From a virus, in IMG/VR virus record IMGVR_UViG_3300031963_000251, positions 1-47,658 of that record: 47,658 nucleotides of DNA; one strand, 5' to 3'. This document shows, one piece after another, positions 23,319 through 30,679 of this stretch; position 1 is the first letter of the stretch, and each line of letters begins with the position of its first letter. The position numbers and the translations under genes are program-made. The notes beneath the pieces were generated by a model that saw nothing but the letters and a program-made list of their open reading frames with translations, was not told the DNA's origin and did not search any database.

Positions 23319-24362
23319 ATGCCGTTACCTAAAAAAATAAAAAAAAATATACCTTTAACCGAATCTAAAATTCTTTTAGAAAGAAGACAGGAATTGGTTG
23401 ATATGATTAATAAAGATGGTACTTATTTACCTAAGAGTTTATTACATGCTGATTTGGATGGTGGGTTTTTAGATTTTGTTAAAAATGATTTAAAATTAGT
23501 TGTTACAGGTAAACTTGTACCAACCGTTGATGTTATTATAACAACCCAAAATTGGGCTCAATTTACGGAGACTTGGAATTTTCAAAATTTAGATAAAAAT
23601 ACTGAACCTCCTTTTGTCACAATAGTTAGAAATCCTGAAGTAAAATACGGAAGTAATCCTTTAATTTACACAATACCAAATAGAAGACAATATTTTTATG
23701 CTCAAGTTCCGACTTGGGATGGTCAAAGAGCGGGAATGGATATATATAAAATACCTCAACCAGTCCCAATAGATATAACATATTCTGTCAAAATAGTTTG
23801 TAACAGAATGAGAGAATTAAATAAATTTAACCAAATTGTTTTAGAAAAATTTTCATCTAGACAAGCATATGCGAATATAAAGGGTCATTATATACCTATT
23901 TTAATGAACAACATTTCAGATGAATCTGTAATGGATGTCGAAAAAAGAAAATATTATATTCAAAGTTATGAGTTCACTATGTTAGGGTTTTTAATAGATG
24001 AAGATGAGTTTGAAGTTTCGCCAGCGGTAACAAGAATATTACAGATTTATGAATTTGATAAAAAATCTTTAAAACGAAGTAAACGAAATGAAAATGAAGA
24101 AAAACCAACAACTATTAATTTTCTTTTTGTTGTCGGTAATAATATTTTAACGGAAAAATTTAACTATACATCAAATATAAAAGTGGGTAACACTACTAAT
24201 TTAAATTTATTAAATGGGTATTCTGTTTATATAAATAACAATTATTATGGTGACGATGTTACTGAAATACAAATAAACACTAATGATGTTCTAAAAATAG
24301 AAGTTAATAAACAAGATATTAATTTAGAGTCTAATATAGAATTATTTATAGAATATATTTAA
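23319..24362 (+). CDS. Putative tail completion/sheath terminator protein (gp15-like)
   Basis: 347 residues from the ATG at 23319; an in-frame TTG at 23286 would overlap the upstream gene and is less likely, since the ATG sits 4 bases after the previous stop. The central part (TVDVIITTQNWAQFTETWNF, DITYSVKIVCNRMRELNKFN, EKFSSRQAYANIKGHYIPIL, YIQSYEFTMLGFLIDEDEF) matches the pattern of tail terminator proteins capping the sheath and tube, as T4 gp15. The last 80 residues form an extra beta-rich domain (SNIKVGNTTNLNLLNGYSVY) not expected in T4. Position just before the sheath gene supports this. The stop overlaps by 4 bases the stop of the convergent small gene on the other strand. Confidence 0.55.
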   Translation: MPLPKKIKKNIPLTESKILLERRQELVDMINKDGTYLPKSLLHADLDGGFLDFVKNDLKLVVTGKLVPTVDVIITTQNWAQFTETWNFQNLDKNTEPPFVTIVRNPEVKYGSNPLIYTIPNRRQYFYAQVPTWDGQRAGMDIYKIPQPVPIDITYSVKIVCNRMRELNKFNQIVLEKFSSRQAYANIKGHYIPILMNNISDESVMDVEKRKYYIQSYEFTMLGFLIDEDEFEVSPAVTRILQIYEFDKKSLKRSKRNENEEKPTTINFLFVVGNNILTEKFNYTSNIKVGNTTNLNLLNGYSVYINNNYYGDDVTEIQINTNDVLKIEVNKQDINLESNIELFIEYI

Positions 24363-24523
24363 CTTTCACCATAAATATCTTTTTTTTCTTTACACTTTTC
24401 AACTATAAGTTTTTCTAAAAACCTATACATTTTAATACCGTTTTTATCACAATACTTTTTTAGTAAGTCATGAACCTCAATGGATATCTTTAAATTCTTT
24501 ATTTTTTTATTACTGGTCGACAT
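24359..24523 (-). CDS. Small ribbon-helix-helix-type putative DNA-binding protein
   Basis: A 54-residue reading frame, ATG at 24521-24523 and TAA at 24359-24361, lying alone on the minus strand between two plus-strand tail genes. The sequence begins MSTSNKKIKN, then a strand (LKISIE), a helix (VHDLLKKYCDKNG) and a second helix (MYRFLEKLIVEKCKEKK), the layout of MetJ/Arc-type repressors where the strand pair inserts into the DNA major groove. It has a TATTTATA box on its own strand 34 bases upstream (24558-24565). It lies immediately upstream of, and divergent from, the tail sheath gene, so it could control the sheath promoter or its own. Function is inferred from the fold pattern only. Confidence 0.65.
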   Translation of the reverse strand: MSTSNKKIKNLKISIEVHDLLKKYCDKNGIKMYRFLEKLIVEKCKEKKDIYGES

Positions 24524-24557
24524 AAGATAATAAAGGCAGAATTTATTCTACCTAATT

Positions 24558-24565
24558 TATAAATA
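24558..24565 (-). promoter_or_regulatory. Putative late promoter (TATTTATA box), minus strand
   Basis: Reads TATTTATA on the minus strand, 34 bases before the ATG of the small ribbon-helix-helix gene. It sits back to back with the plus-strand box at 24603. Confidence 0.45.
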
Positions 24566-24602
24566 CTATGAATAAAGTAAAGAACTTTGTTATTTTTTGT
24601 AA

Positions 24603-24610
24603 TATTTATC
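24603..24610 (+). promoter_or_regulatory. Putative late promoter (TATTTATC variant) of the tail sheath gene
   Basis: TATTTATC followed by TATAATAAATAAAA; the box ends 36 bases before the sheath ATG at 24647. The long purine-rich A-tract leader is typical for a highly expressed gene here. Confidence 0.45.
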
Positions 24611-24646
24611 TATAATAAATAAAAAAAATAAAATTAAAAAAGAATA

Positions 24647-27600
24647 ATGGCATCTAACAGTAAAGTATTCGTATCTCCAGGAGTTTATACTTCTGAAGTT
24701 GATTTAAGTTTTGTAGCACAAAGTGTTGGTGTTACGACTTTAGGAATCGTTGGTGAAACCTTAAAAGGTCCGGCATTTGAGCCTATCTTCATTAGAAATT
24801 ATGATGAGTTTTCGTCATACTTTGGAGACACTTCACCTGAAAAATTTATAAACACACAAATCCCTAAATATGAGTCTGCATATATTGCTAAGGCTTATTT
24901 ACAACAATCAAATCAATTGTTTGTTACAAGAGTTTTAGGACTATCAGGATATGATGCGGGTCCTTCTTGGTCAATATCAACGAAAGCTAATGTTGACCCG
25001 TCAACTGTTACATTATGTTATAGTTCAGTAACAGATGTCAATATTTGTAGCGGACAAACAAATCCTTGTGACCCTTGTTGTGTTGATTATTTGGTTTTAC
25101 CAATATCGGTTGATTTTACAGGATGTACAAATACTCCTGATTCAATTGTTTTTAGTTCCACAATACCAGCAGAAATTTTAGCGAAATTAAATGTTCCTTA
25201 TGAAGAGTTTAATGGTTCTCAATCCAGTTTATCTGAAAATATGAAAACTCAGATATTCGATATTGTGAACGATGACGCATTTGGAACTACATTACCAAAA
25301 TTAGAAGATACTTCAATTTACTATTACGGTACAATTTCAGGAGACACTTATGAATCGTTAAAAACGACATTTACCGCAGAAACTAATGTATTTAATGTTG
25401 ATGATTTAAATTCTGATACGGCCAATTTTTCAGACCCAAATAACGACCCTTGGTATTATGCTTTATTTGATAATATTGGTGGAGGCGCTTATATGGGATA
25501 TTCATTTTGGACTGTTGTTACTGGTTTAACTGAAATAATTACCGCAACTACTACAACAACTAGTACAAGTACAACAACAACCACAACTAATCCTTGTAAC
25601 CCGACAACAACAACTACAACTTCAACAACAACAGTAAAACCTGTTAAGTGTTATACTGGAACTTTAATCGGACAAATTTTTGTTTATAAAGGAACTGCGT
25701 TTTTAGATTATGATGATTTAGTAATTGCAACTTTACGTTCAAGAGGTATTGCAACATATTCAACTGATGACGGTCCTGTTTACGAAGTTTCAGGTTTAAC
25801 TCAAGTTAGTATGGATTGTAGTGGTGGTTATTCCGCGGTAACTAAAAATCCATTCGCAACTTTTGGCGTTAATGTAACAAATAAAGATAATCAAAATTTC
25901 TTCTTTGAAACTTCTTTCTCAAATTCAGATTCACAATATCTTTCAAAAGTATTTGGGGTTACCAACTTTGGAAAACCTAGAAGTGAAGCTCCAATATTTG
26001 TAGAAGAAAATTTCCAAGCGTTATTAATATATGGTTGGAGAAAGGGATATATTAGAGGTTTAAGTTGTGATTTGACAGCATTACCTAACGCAAGACAAGG
26101 GGTCGACCCAACATCAATTGCTTGGTATTTAGAAAGATATCAATCACCAGTTTCTCCTTGGGTTGTTTCTGAACTAAGAGGTAATAAAGTTTTTAGATTA
26201 TTTAAATTTATGACAATTGCCGATGGGGACGCTGCTAACATAGAGGTTAAAATTTCTATAGCAAACATATCATTTAACAACGGTACTTTTGATATTATAG
26301 TTAGAGATTTCTTTGATAGTGACTCAGCTCCTGTTGTTTTAGAAAAATTCACAAATTGTAATATGAACCCTAATGATAACGCATTTATTGCTAAAAAAAT
26401 AGGTACATTAGATGGTGAATATCAATTAAACTCAAAATACATTATGGTAGAAATTAACGAGGATGCTCCTGTTGATTCATTACCTTGTGGTTTTGAGGGG
26501 TATCAATTTAGAGAATATGCGGGAGTTAGACCACCATTCCCAATTTATAAAACCAAATATGATTTCCCAGGTGAAGTTGTTTACAACCCTCCTTTTGGAA
26601 CGTCTTCAGGAAATGACAACGCTACAAGGTCTCCTGGTGACAATGTTAGAAGAACATATTTAGGTATTTCAGATACAGTAGGTTATGATGTGGATTTCTA
26701 TTCGTATAAAGGTAAACAATTACCGTTAAATATTTGTAATGATATTACCGGTGAAGATTGGTTTTATAAGACAAGAGGTTTCCATATGGATAAAAACGCT
26801 AGTAGTATTACAATAGGAGATAATTTTACAACAAGTGGAACTCCAGCGTTTTTTGTTGGTTCTGCAGAATTTACATCAGACCCACAATCAGAAAGTAATC
26901 CTTACTATAGATTATACGCTCGTAAATTTTCTTTATTATGTCATGGAGGTTTTGATGGATGGGATATATATAGAGAATCTAGAACAAATACAGATAGATA
27001 TGTATTAGGTCAAATAGGTTATAGAAACGGTGCTTGCGCATCTCCAAAATATCCTACAGCAACTGGTTGGGGTGCTTTCAAACAAATAACGGTTGGTGAT
27101 AACTCCGTTGATTGGGCTAATACCGATTATTACGCATATAAATTAGGACAAAGAACATTTGCAAATCCTGAAGCGGTTAATATTAACGTATTCGTAACTC
27201 CAGGTATTGATTATGTTAATCATTCAAATCTTGTGGAAGATGCGGTTGATATGATTGAAAACGATAGAGCGGATTCATTATATATCTGTACAACTCCTGA
27301 TTATAATATGTTTGTACCTACAGTTGGTGACCAATTAGATTTAATTTACCCACAAGAAGCGGTTGATAATTTGGATAATATTGGTTTAGATTCAAACTAC
27401 ACTGCAACATACTATCCTTGGGTATTAACAAGAGATACTGTTAATAACACTCAAGTTTACATTCCGGCAACCGCTGAGGTAACTAGAAATTTAGCGTTAA
27501 CTGACAATATTGCATTCCCTTGGTTCGCAGCTGCGGGTTATACAAGAGGTTTAGTAAACGGTATTAAGGCTCGTAAAAAGTTAACTCAAGAAGATAGAGA

Positions 27601-28012
27601 CACCTTGTATAATGGTAGAATTAACCCAATCGCAACCTTCTCTGATGTTGGTACGGTAATTTGGGGTAACAAAACTTTACAAATTAGACAGTCGGCTCTT
27701 GATAGAATCAATGTAAGAAGATTGTTGTTACAAGCTCGTAAATTGATTTCGGCAGTATCAGTTAGATTATTGTTTGAACAAAACGACCAAAAAGTAAGAC
27801 AAGATTTCTTAGACGCTGTTAACCCAATATTAGACGCTATTAGAAGAGATAGAGGTTTGTATGATTTCCGTGTAACGGTTTCTTCTGACCCAGCTGATTT
27901 GGATAGAAATCAAATGACGGGTAAGATTTATATCAAACCTACAAAATCGTTAGAATTTATCGACATTACGTTCTACATTACTCCGACCGGAGCGTCTTTC
28001 GAGAATATCTAA
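24647..28012 (+). CDS. Contractile tail sheath protein (gp18-like), enlarged, with Thr-rich insertion
   Basis: 1121 residues, against 659 in T4 gp18. The N-terminus KVFVSPGVYTSEVDLSFVAQ and TTLGIVGETLKGPAFEP is the hallmark of sheath proteins. The C-terminal third holds the conserved core: GTVIWGNKTLQ, SALDRINVRRLLLQARKLIS, DFLDAVNPILDAIRRDRGLY and KIYIKPTKSLEFIDITFYIT. The extra length lies in the middle, including a Cys-rich segment (NICSGQTNPCDPCC), then residues 299-329 made mostly of Thr (runs of five and six, with NPCNP between), and several further beta-rich insertions. Insertions in sheaths face outward, so the Thr tract is probably on the tail surface. It is followed by a strong terminator. 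Identification is firm; the glycosylation idea is inference. Confidence 0.95.
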   Translation: MASNSKVFVSPGVYTSEVDLSFVAQSVGVTTLGIVGETLKGPAFEPIFIRNYDEFSSYFGDTSPEKFINTQIPKYESAYIAKAYLQQSNQLFVTRVLGLSGYDAGPSWSISTKANVDPSTVTLCYSSVTDVNICSGQTNPCDPCCVDYLVLPISVDFTGCTNTPDSIVFSSTIPAEILAKLNVPYEEFNGSQSSLSENMKTQIFDIVNDDAFGTTLPKLEDTSIYYYGTISGDTYESLKTTFTAETNVFNVDDLNSDTANFSDPNNDPWYYALFDNIGGGAYMGYSFWTVVTGLTEIITATTTTTSTSTTTTTTNPCNPTTTTTTSTTTVKPVKCYTGTLIGQIFVYKGTAFLDYDDLVIATLRSRGIATYSTDDGPVYEVSGLTQVSMDCSGGYSAVTKNPFATFGVNVTNKDNQNFFFETSFSNSDSQYLSKVFGVTNFGKPRSEAPIFVEENFQALLIYGWRKGYIRGLSCDLTALPNARQGVDPTSIAWYLERYQSPVSPWVVSELRGNKVFRLFKFMTIADGDAANIEVKISIANISFNNGTFDIIVRDFFDSDSAPVVLEKFTNCNMNPNDNAFIAKKIGTLDGEYQLNSKYIMVEINEDAPVDSLPCGFEGYQFREYAGVRPPFPIYKTKYDFPGEVVYNPPFGTSSGNDNATRSPGDNVRRTYLGISDTVGYDVDFYSYKGKQLPLNICNDITGEDWFYKTRGFHMDKNASSITIGDNFTTSGTPAFFVGSAEFTSDPQSESNPYYRLYARKFSLLCHGGFDGWDIYRESRTNTDRYVLGQIGYRNGACASPKYPTATGWGAFKQITVGDNSVDWANTDYYAYKLGQRTFANPEAVNINVFVTPGIDYVNHSNLVEDAVDMIENDRADSLYICTTPDYNMFVPTVGDQLDLIYPQEAVDNLDNIGLDSNYTATYYPWVLTRDTVNNTQVYIPATAEVTRNLALTDNIAFPWFAAAGYTRGLVNGIKARKKLTQEDRDTLYNGRINPIATFSDVGTVIWGNKTLQIRQSALDRINVRRLLLQARKLISAVSVRLLFEQNDQKVRQDFLDAVNPILDAIRRDRGLYDFRVTVSSDPADLDRNQMTGKIYIKPTKSLEFIDITFYITPTGASFENI
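25541..25633 (+). repeat. In-frame ACN tract encoding Thr-rich insertion in the sheath
   Basis: ACA/ACT codons repeat with a few AGT/TCA codons, coding a stretch of about 31 residues with two blocks of six Thr separated by NPCNP. It resembles the stalk tract at 5463-5669 in both DNA and protein. Confidence 0.75.
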
Positions 28013-28028
28013 TTAAACTAAAATTAAA

Positions 28029-28058
28029 AAAGGGGAGGTTAAAATCTCCCTTTTTTTT
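28029..28058 (+). terminator. Intrinsic terminator after tail sheath gene
   Basis: GGGAG (28033-28037) pairs with CTCCC (28046-28050) over an 8-base loop, flanked by an A-run and eight T residues. Confidence 0.85.
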
Positions 28059-28067
28059 ATTATATGA

Positions 28068-28075
28068 TATTTATT
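28068..28075 (+). promoter_or_regulatory. Putative late promoter (TATTTATT box)
   Basis: TATTTATT, then AAT and the ATG at 28079. The arrangement is the same as at 22788-22801 (box, AAT, ATG), which supports 28079 rather than 28064 as the start of the next gene. Confidence 0.45.
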
Positions 28076-28078
28076 AAT

Positions 28079-29041
28079 ATGTCAATTAGAAATTTAATAA
28101 AAAATGTTTTACACGAAGAAGTGAAACAAAAAAAATTAAAATTATTTGCATTAGATTGGGATGATAATATCCTAAGAATGCCAACAAAATTATATGTGAA
28201 AACAGATGACGGAGACTCTGTGGGAATGTCAACTGAAGATTTTGCAATCTATAGAGAAAAGATTGGAAAAGAACCTTTTGAGTTTGAAGGTAAAACAATT
28301 GTCGGATTAGATAGTGACGCTTTTAGAGATTTTACTCGTTCTGAAAGTTTTTTAATTGATACTGAAAAGGCAATTAGAAAAAATAGAAAATCACCTAGTT
28401 TTGTATCTTTTAAAAAGGCGTTAATAAAAGCAAGTCCATTCTCAATAATAACCGCAAGAGGTCACGACCCTGAAATTATTAAACAAGGAGTTAAAGTTTT
28501 TATAGATTTAGTTTTATCTCCTGAAGATAAAGAAAGAATGATTAATAACATAAAAAATGTTTTAAAATTCGAGAATAGAGAAAAATTTTATAAAGTAGAC
28601 CAAAGTAGTGATGAACAATTATTAGACATTTACTTAGACTATAAAGGAAGATACTATCCAGTTTCTTCAAAAGAATTCGGAAGACAATTTAAATTAGACT
28701 CCGCAAAGGGGGCGTCAAGTCCTGAACAGTCTAAAAAAATAGCATTATCAGATTTCTTAGAACAAGTTTATGATGAGGTTGGTGATTTAATAAAAAGTGG
28801 TAAATACGGTCCTATCTCTTTAGGATTTTCAGATGATGACCCAGGAAATGTTAGAAGTATGGTTAATCATATACAAGACGAACTTTCAATGATGTATCCA
28901 GAAATAAAATTCATTGTTAAAGACACTTCTGAAGGAGGTATGAAAAAGATTATTATAAAAAGAGAAAGAGAATTAAATAAAGATTTAAATGAAAATTATA
29001 TAATTAATAAAATTAAAAAAGAATTATATAAATTAAAATAA
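28079..29041 (+). CDS. HAD-like phosphatase-fold protein
   Basis: 320 residues from the ATG at 28079 (an ATG five codons earlier, 28064, overlaps the promoter box and is less likely). HAD motifs: I KLFALDWDDNILRMP (D26, D28), II PFSIITARGHDPE (Thr as the motif II residue), IV SLGFSDDDPGN (acidic cluster). Between motifs I and II lies a cap-like insertion of about 90 residues. The family hydrolyses phosphate esters, including 3'-phosphates of nucleic acids; the substrate here cannot be read. The N-terminus SIRNLIKNVLHEE looks like a capsid-targeting peptide with an LxE-type cleavage site. It sits between the sheath and tube genes, an unusual place for an enzyme. An internal virion cargo role is inferred. 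Confidence 0.7.
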   Translation: MSIRNLIKNVLHEEVKQKKLKLFALDWDDNILRMPTKLYVKTDDGDSVGMSTEDFAIYREKIGKEPFEFEGKTIVGLDSDAFRDFTRSESFLIDTEKAIRKNRKSPSFVSFKKALIKASPFSIITARGHDPEIIKQGVKVFIDLVLSPEDKERMINNIKNVLKFENREKFYKVDQSSDEQLLDIYLDYKGRYYPVSSKEFGRQFKLDSAKGASSPEQSKKIALSDFLEQVYDEVGDLIKSGKYGPISLGFSDDDPGNVRSMVNHIQDELSMMYPEIKFIVKDTSEGGMKKIIIKRERELNKDLNENYIINKIKKELYKLK

Positions 29042-29102
29042 TTATATTATATACTATAAAAATAAAAAAACAAAAGTAAATAGAAAAAAATTCACAATAG
29101 TA

Positions 29103-29120
29103 TATTTATATAATAAAGAT
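29103..29120 (+). promoter_or_regulatory. Putative late promoter (TATTTATA box) of the tail tube gene
   Basis: TATTTATATAATAAAGAT; the box ends 40 bases before the ATG at 29151, with an A-rich leader between. Confidence 0.5.
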
Positions 29121-29150
29121 AAAAATAAATAAGATTAAAAATAAAAAAAC

Positions 29151-29639
29151 ATGGCTGATTTATTGATGAAAATGCCGGTTCCTTACGAACCCAAAAGGCA
29201 AAATCGATTTATATTAAGATTTGATACCACATTAGGTATTAACGAGTGGTTTGTTGAATCTGCAGCAAGACCAAATTTTACAGTTAACGCAACTGAAATT
29301 CCATTCTTAAATACTTCAACATATGTTGCTGGTAGATTTAAATGGAATACTATTAATGTTAAATTTAGAGACCCAATAGGACCATCGGCATCACAAGCTT
29401 TAATGGAGTGGGTTCGTTTATGTGCTGAATCTGTTACAGGTCGTATGGGTTATGCAGCGGGATACAAAAAAAATGTTAACTTAGAAATGTTAGACCCGAC
29501 AGGAGTTGTTGTTGAAAAATGGGTATTAGAAGGAACATTCTTAACTTCAGTTAACTTTGATTCTTTAGCCTATTCTCAAGATGCTATTGCAACAATTAGT
29601 GCAACACTCCAAATGGATAGATGTATATTAGTGTATTAA
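29151..29639 (+). CDS. Tail tube protein (gp19-like)
   Basis: 162 residues, close to T4 gp19 (163). Seen: KMPVPYEPKRQNRFILRFDT at the start, ARPNFTVNATEIPFLNTSTY, then RFKWNTINVKFRDPIGPSAS, ALMEWVRLCAESVTGRMGYA, and the closing strands EGTFLTSVNFDSLAYSQDA and ATISATLQMDRCILVY. These match the hexameric tube-forming fold of T4-type phages. It forms the inner tube through which DNA passes, assembled under the sheath. It is a monocistronic unit with its own promoter box and a good terminator, fitting a very abundant structural protein. Confidence 0.92.
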   Translation: MADLLMKMPVPYEPKRQNRFILRFDTTLGINEWFVESAARPNFTVNATEIPFLNTSTYVAGRFKWNTINVKFRDPIGPSASQALMEWVRLCAESVTGRMGYAAGYKKNVNLEMLDPTGVVVEKWVLEGTFLTSVNFDSLAYSQDAIATISATLQMDRCILVY

Positions 29640-29660
29640 TTTTTTGATAAAAAATAATTT

Positions 29661-29692
29661 AATCCCATACATATATGTGTGGGATTTTTTAT
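29661..29692 (+). terminator. Intrinsic terminator after tail tube gene
   Basis: A 10-bp stem ATCCCATACA / TGTGTGGGAT (one G-T pair) with loop TATA is followed by six T residues. Confidence 0.9.
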
Positions 29693-29697
29693 TTATA
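29690..29697 (+). promoter_or_regulatory. Putative late promoter (TATTTATA box)
   Basis: TATTTATA at the end of the terminator T-tract, 53 bases before the ATG at 29751. The spacing is longer than usual, so this copy is less certain. Confidence 0.35.
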
Positions 29698-29750
29698 CTC
29701 TTTATATTAAAGAATAATAGAATATTATTAATAATAAAAACTTTTTAAAA

Positions 29751-30509
29751 ATGGATGAAAAATTAATTCAAGCAGGGACCGAAAATTTTAATTTACCACA
29801 CGATGTTGTTCAATTACCAACAGGTGGTGTATTTTATAAGTCAAAAAAGAAATCAGTTAAAATGGGGTATTTAACCGCTAACGATGAAAACATATTAATA
29901 AATTCAATACAAGGTGATAGGGATAATGTGGTTATGTCTTTAATTAGAGGTAAATTATATGAACCTGAACTTAGACCTGATGAACTTTTAGAAAGTGATA
30001 TTGAGGCGTTGTTATTATTTTTGAGAAATACTTCATTCGGACCTGAATATAAAGTTTCTTTAACCGACCCTAAAACGGATAAAAAATTTACGACCGAAAT
30101 TTTATTAGACGAATTAAATATTAAAAAAACAAATGTAAAACCTGACGAAAATGGTTTTTTTACAACCACGTTACCAAAAAGTAATGTTACCGTTAAATTA
30201 AGACCTATATCATATGGAGAGGCTATGGAAATTGAAAAAATGGTGGAACAATATCCCGCGGGTAGAGTTGCTCCAAAGATTAATTGGAGATTAATGAAAC
30301 AAATACAAGAAATTAATGGAGACTCCGATAAAGGGAATATCGCTAAATTTATAGATTCATTACCAATTGCCGATTCAAAATATATTAGAAATTTTTTAAA
30401 AGAAAATATCCCTTCATTAGACTTAACTAAAACTATTAAAGCCCCTTCAGGAGAATTGGTAACAACAGAGATTGCCTTTGGGGTTGAATTTTTTCGGCCT
30501 TTCTTCTGA
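29751..30509 (+). CDS. Baseplate hub assembly/tail chaperone (gp26-like, T4_baseplate family)
   Basis: 252 residues in the zero frame. Typical of the T4 baseplate protein family: HDVVQLPTGGVFYKSKK, VKMGYLTANDENILINSI, LLESDIEALLLFLRNTSFGP and later KLRPISYGEAMEIEKMVEQY with an ending in GVEFFRPFF. Related proteins act as chaperones for baseplate hub or tape-measure assembly. It lies directly before the tape-measure-like gene, as tail chaperones do. In the last codons the sequence TTT TTT CGG could shift ribosomes +1 into a second open frame that ends at 30651, giving a 299-residue fusion (248 + 51). Function in hub assembly is inferred from the family. Confidence 0.75.
   Translation: MDEKLIQAGTENFNLPHDVVQLPTGGVFYKSKKKSVKMGYLTANDENILINSIQGDRDNVVMSLIRGKLYEPELRPDELLESDIEALLLFLRNTSFGPEYKVSLTDPKTDKKFTTEILLDELNIKKTNVKPDENGFFTTTLPKSNVTVKLRPISYGEAMEIEKMVEQYPAGRVAPKINWRLMKQIQEINGDSDKGNIAKFIDSLPIADSKYIRNFLKENIPSLDLTKTIKAPSGELVTTEIAFGVEFFRPFF
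30489..30498 (+). other. Candidate +1 programmed frameshift site
   Basis: Zero-frame codons GAA TTT TTT CGG. Phe-tRNA on TTT can re-pair one base forward with TTC, and the next zero-frame codon is the rare CGG, which favours the slip; the new frame continues GGC CTT TCT. A homopolymer (six T) sequencing error is the alternative. Confidence 0.55.
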
Positions 30510-30651
30510 TTATCGTAAATTATTATTTGACGAATATTACATCATGGCGAAGTTTCTAAGAACTTCTTATTCAGATTTTATGTCTATGCCAACATATACT
30601 AGAAAGTATTTGGTGGATAAAATTATCGAGAATAATACTCCAAAAACCTAA
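30496..30651 (+). CDS. Frameshift extension or separate small tail assembly protein
   Basis: In the +1 frame, codons from GGC at 30496 read on to TAA at 30649-30651 (51 residues): GLSSDYRKLLFDEYYIMAKF, then LRTSYSDFMSMPTYTRKYLV and DKIIENNTPKT. The motif S-x-F-x-x-M-P-x-x-x-R-x-x-L is common in the second product of phage tail chaperone pairs. It could be made either as a fusion with the gene at 29751 or from its own ATG at 30544 (35 residues). There is no other gene in the space before the tape-measure-like gene, and a coding-like sequence is preserved throughout. Fusion by frameshift is the favoured view, not shown. Confidence 0.65.
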   Translation, partial: GLSSDYRKLLFDEYYIMAKFLRTSYSDFMSMPTYTRKYLVDKIIENNTPKT

Positions 30652-30657
30652 TTAAGA

Positions 30658-30675
30658 TATTTATTAATAAAAAGT
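30658..30675 (+). promoter_or_regulatory. Putative late promoter (TATTTATT box)
   Basis: TATTTATTAATAAAAAGT, 14 bases from box end to the ATG at 30680. It closely matches the copies at 5804 and 44340. Confidence 0.55.
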
Positions 30676-30679
30676 TTAA

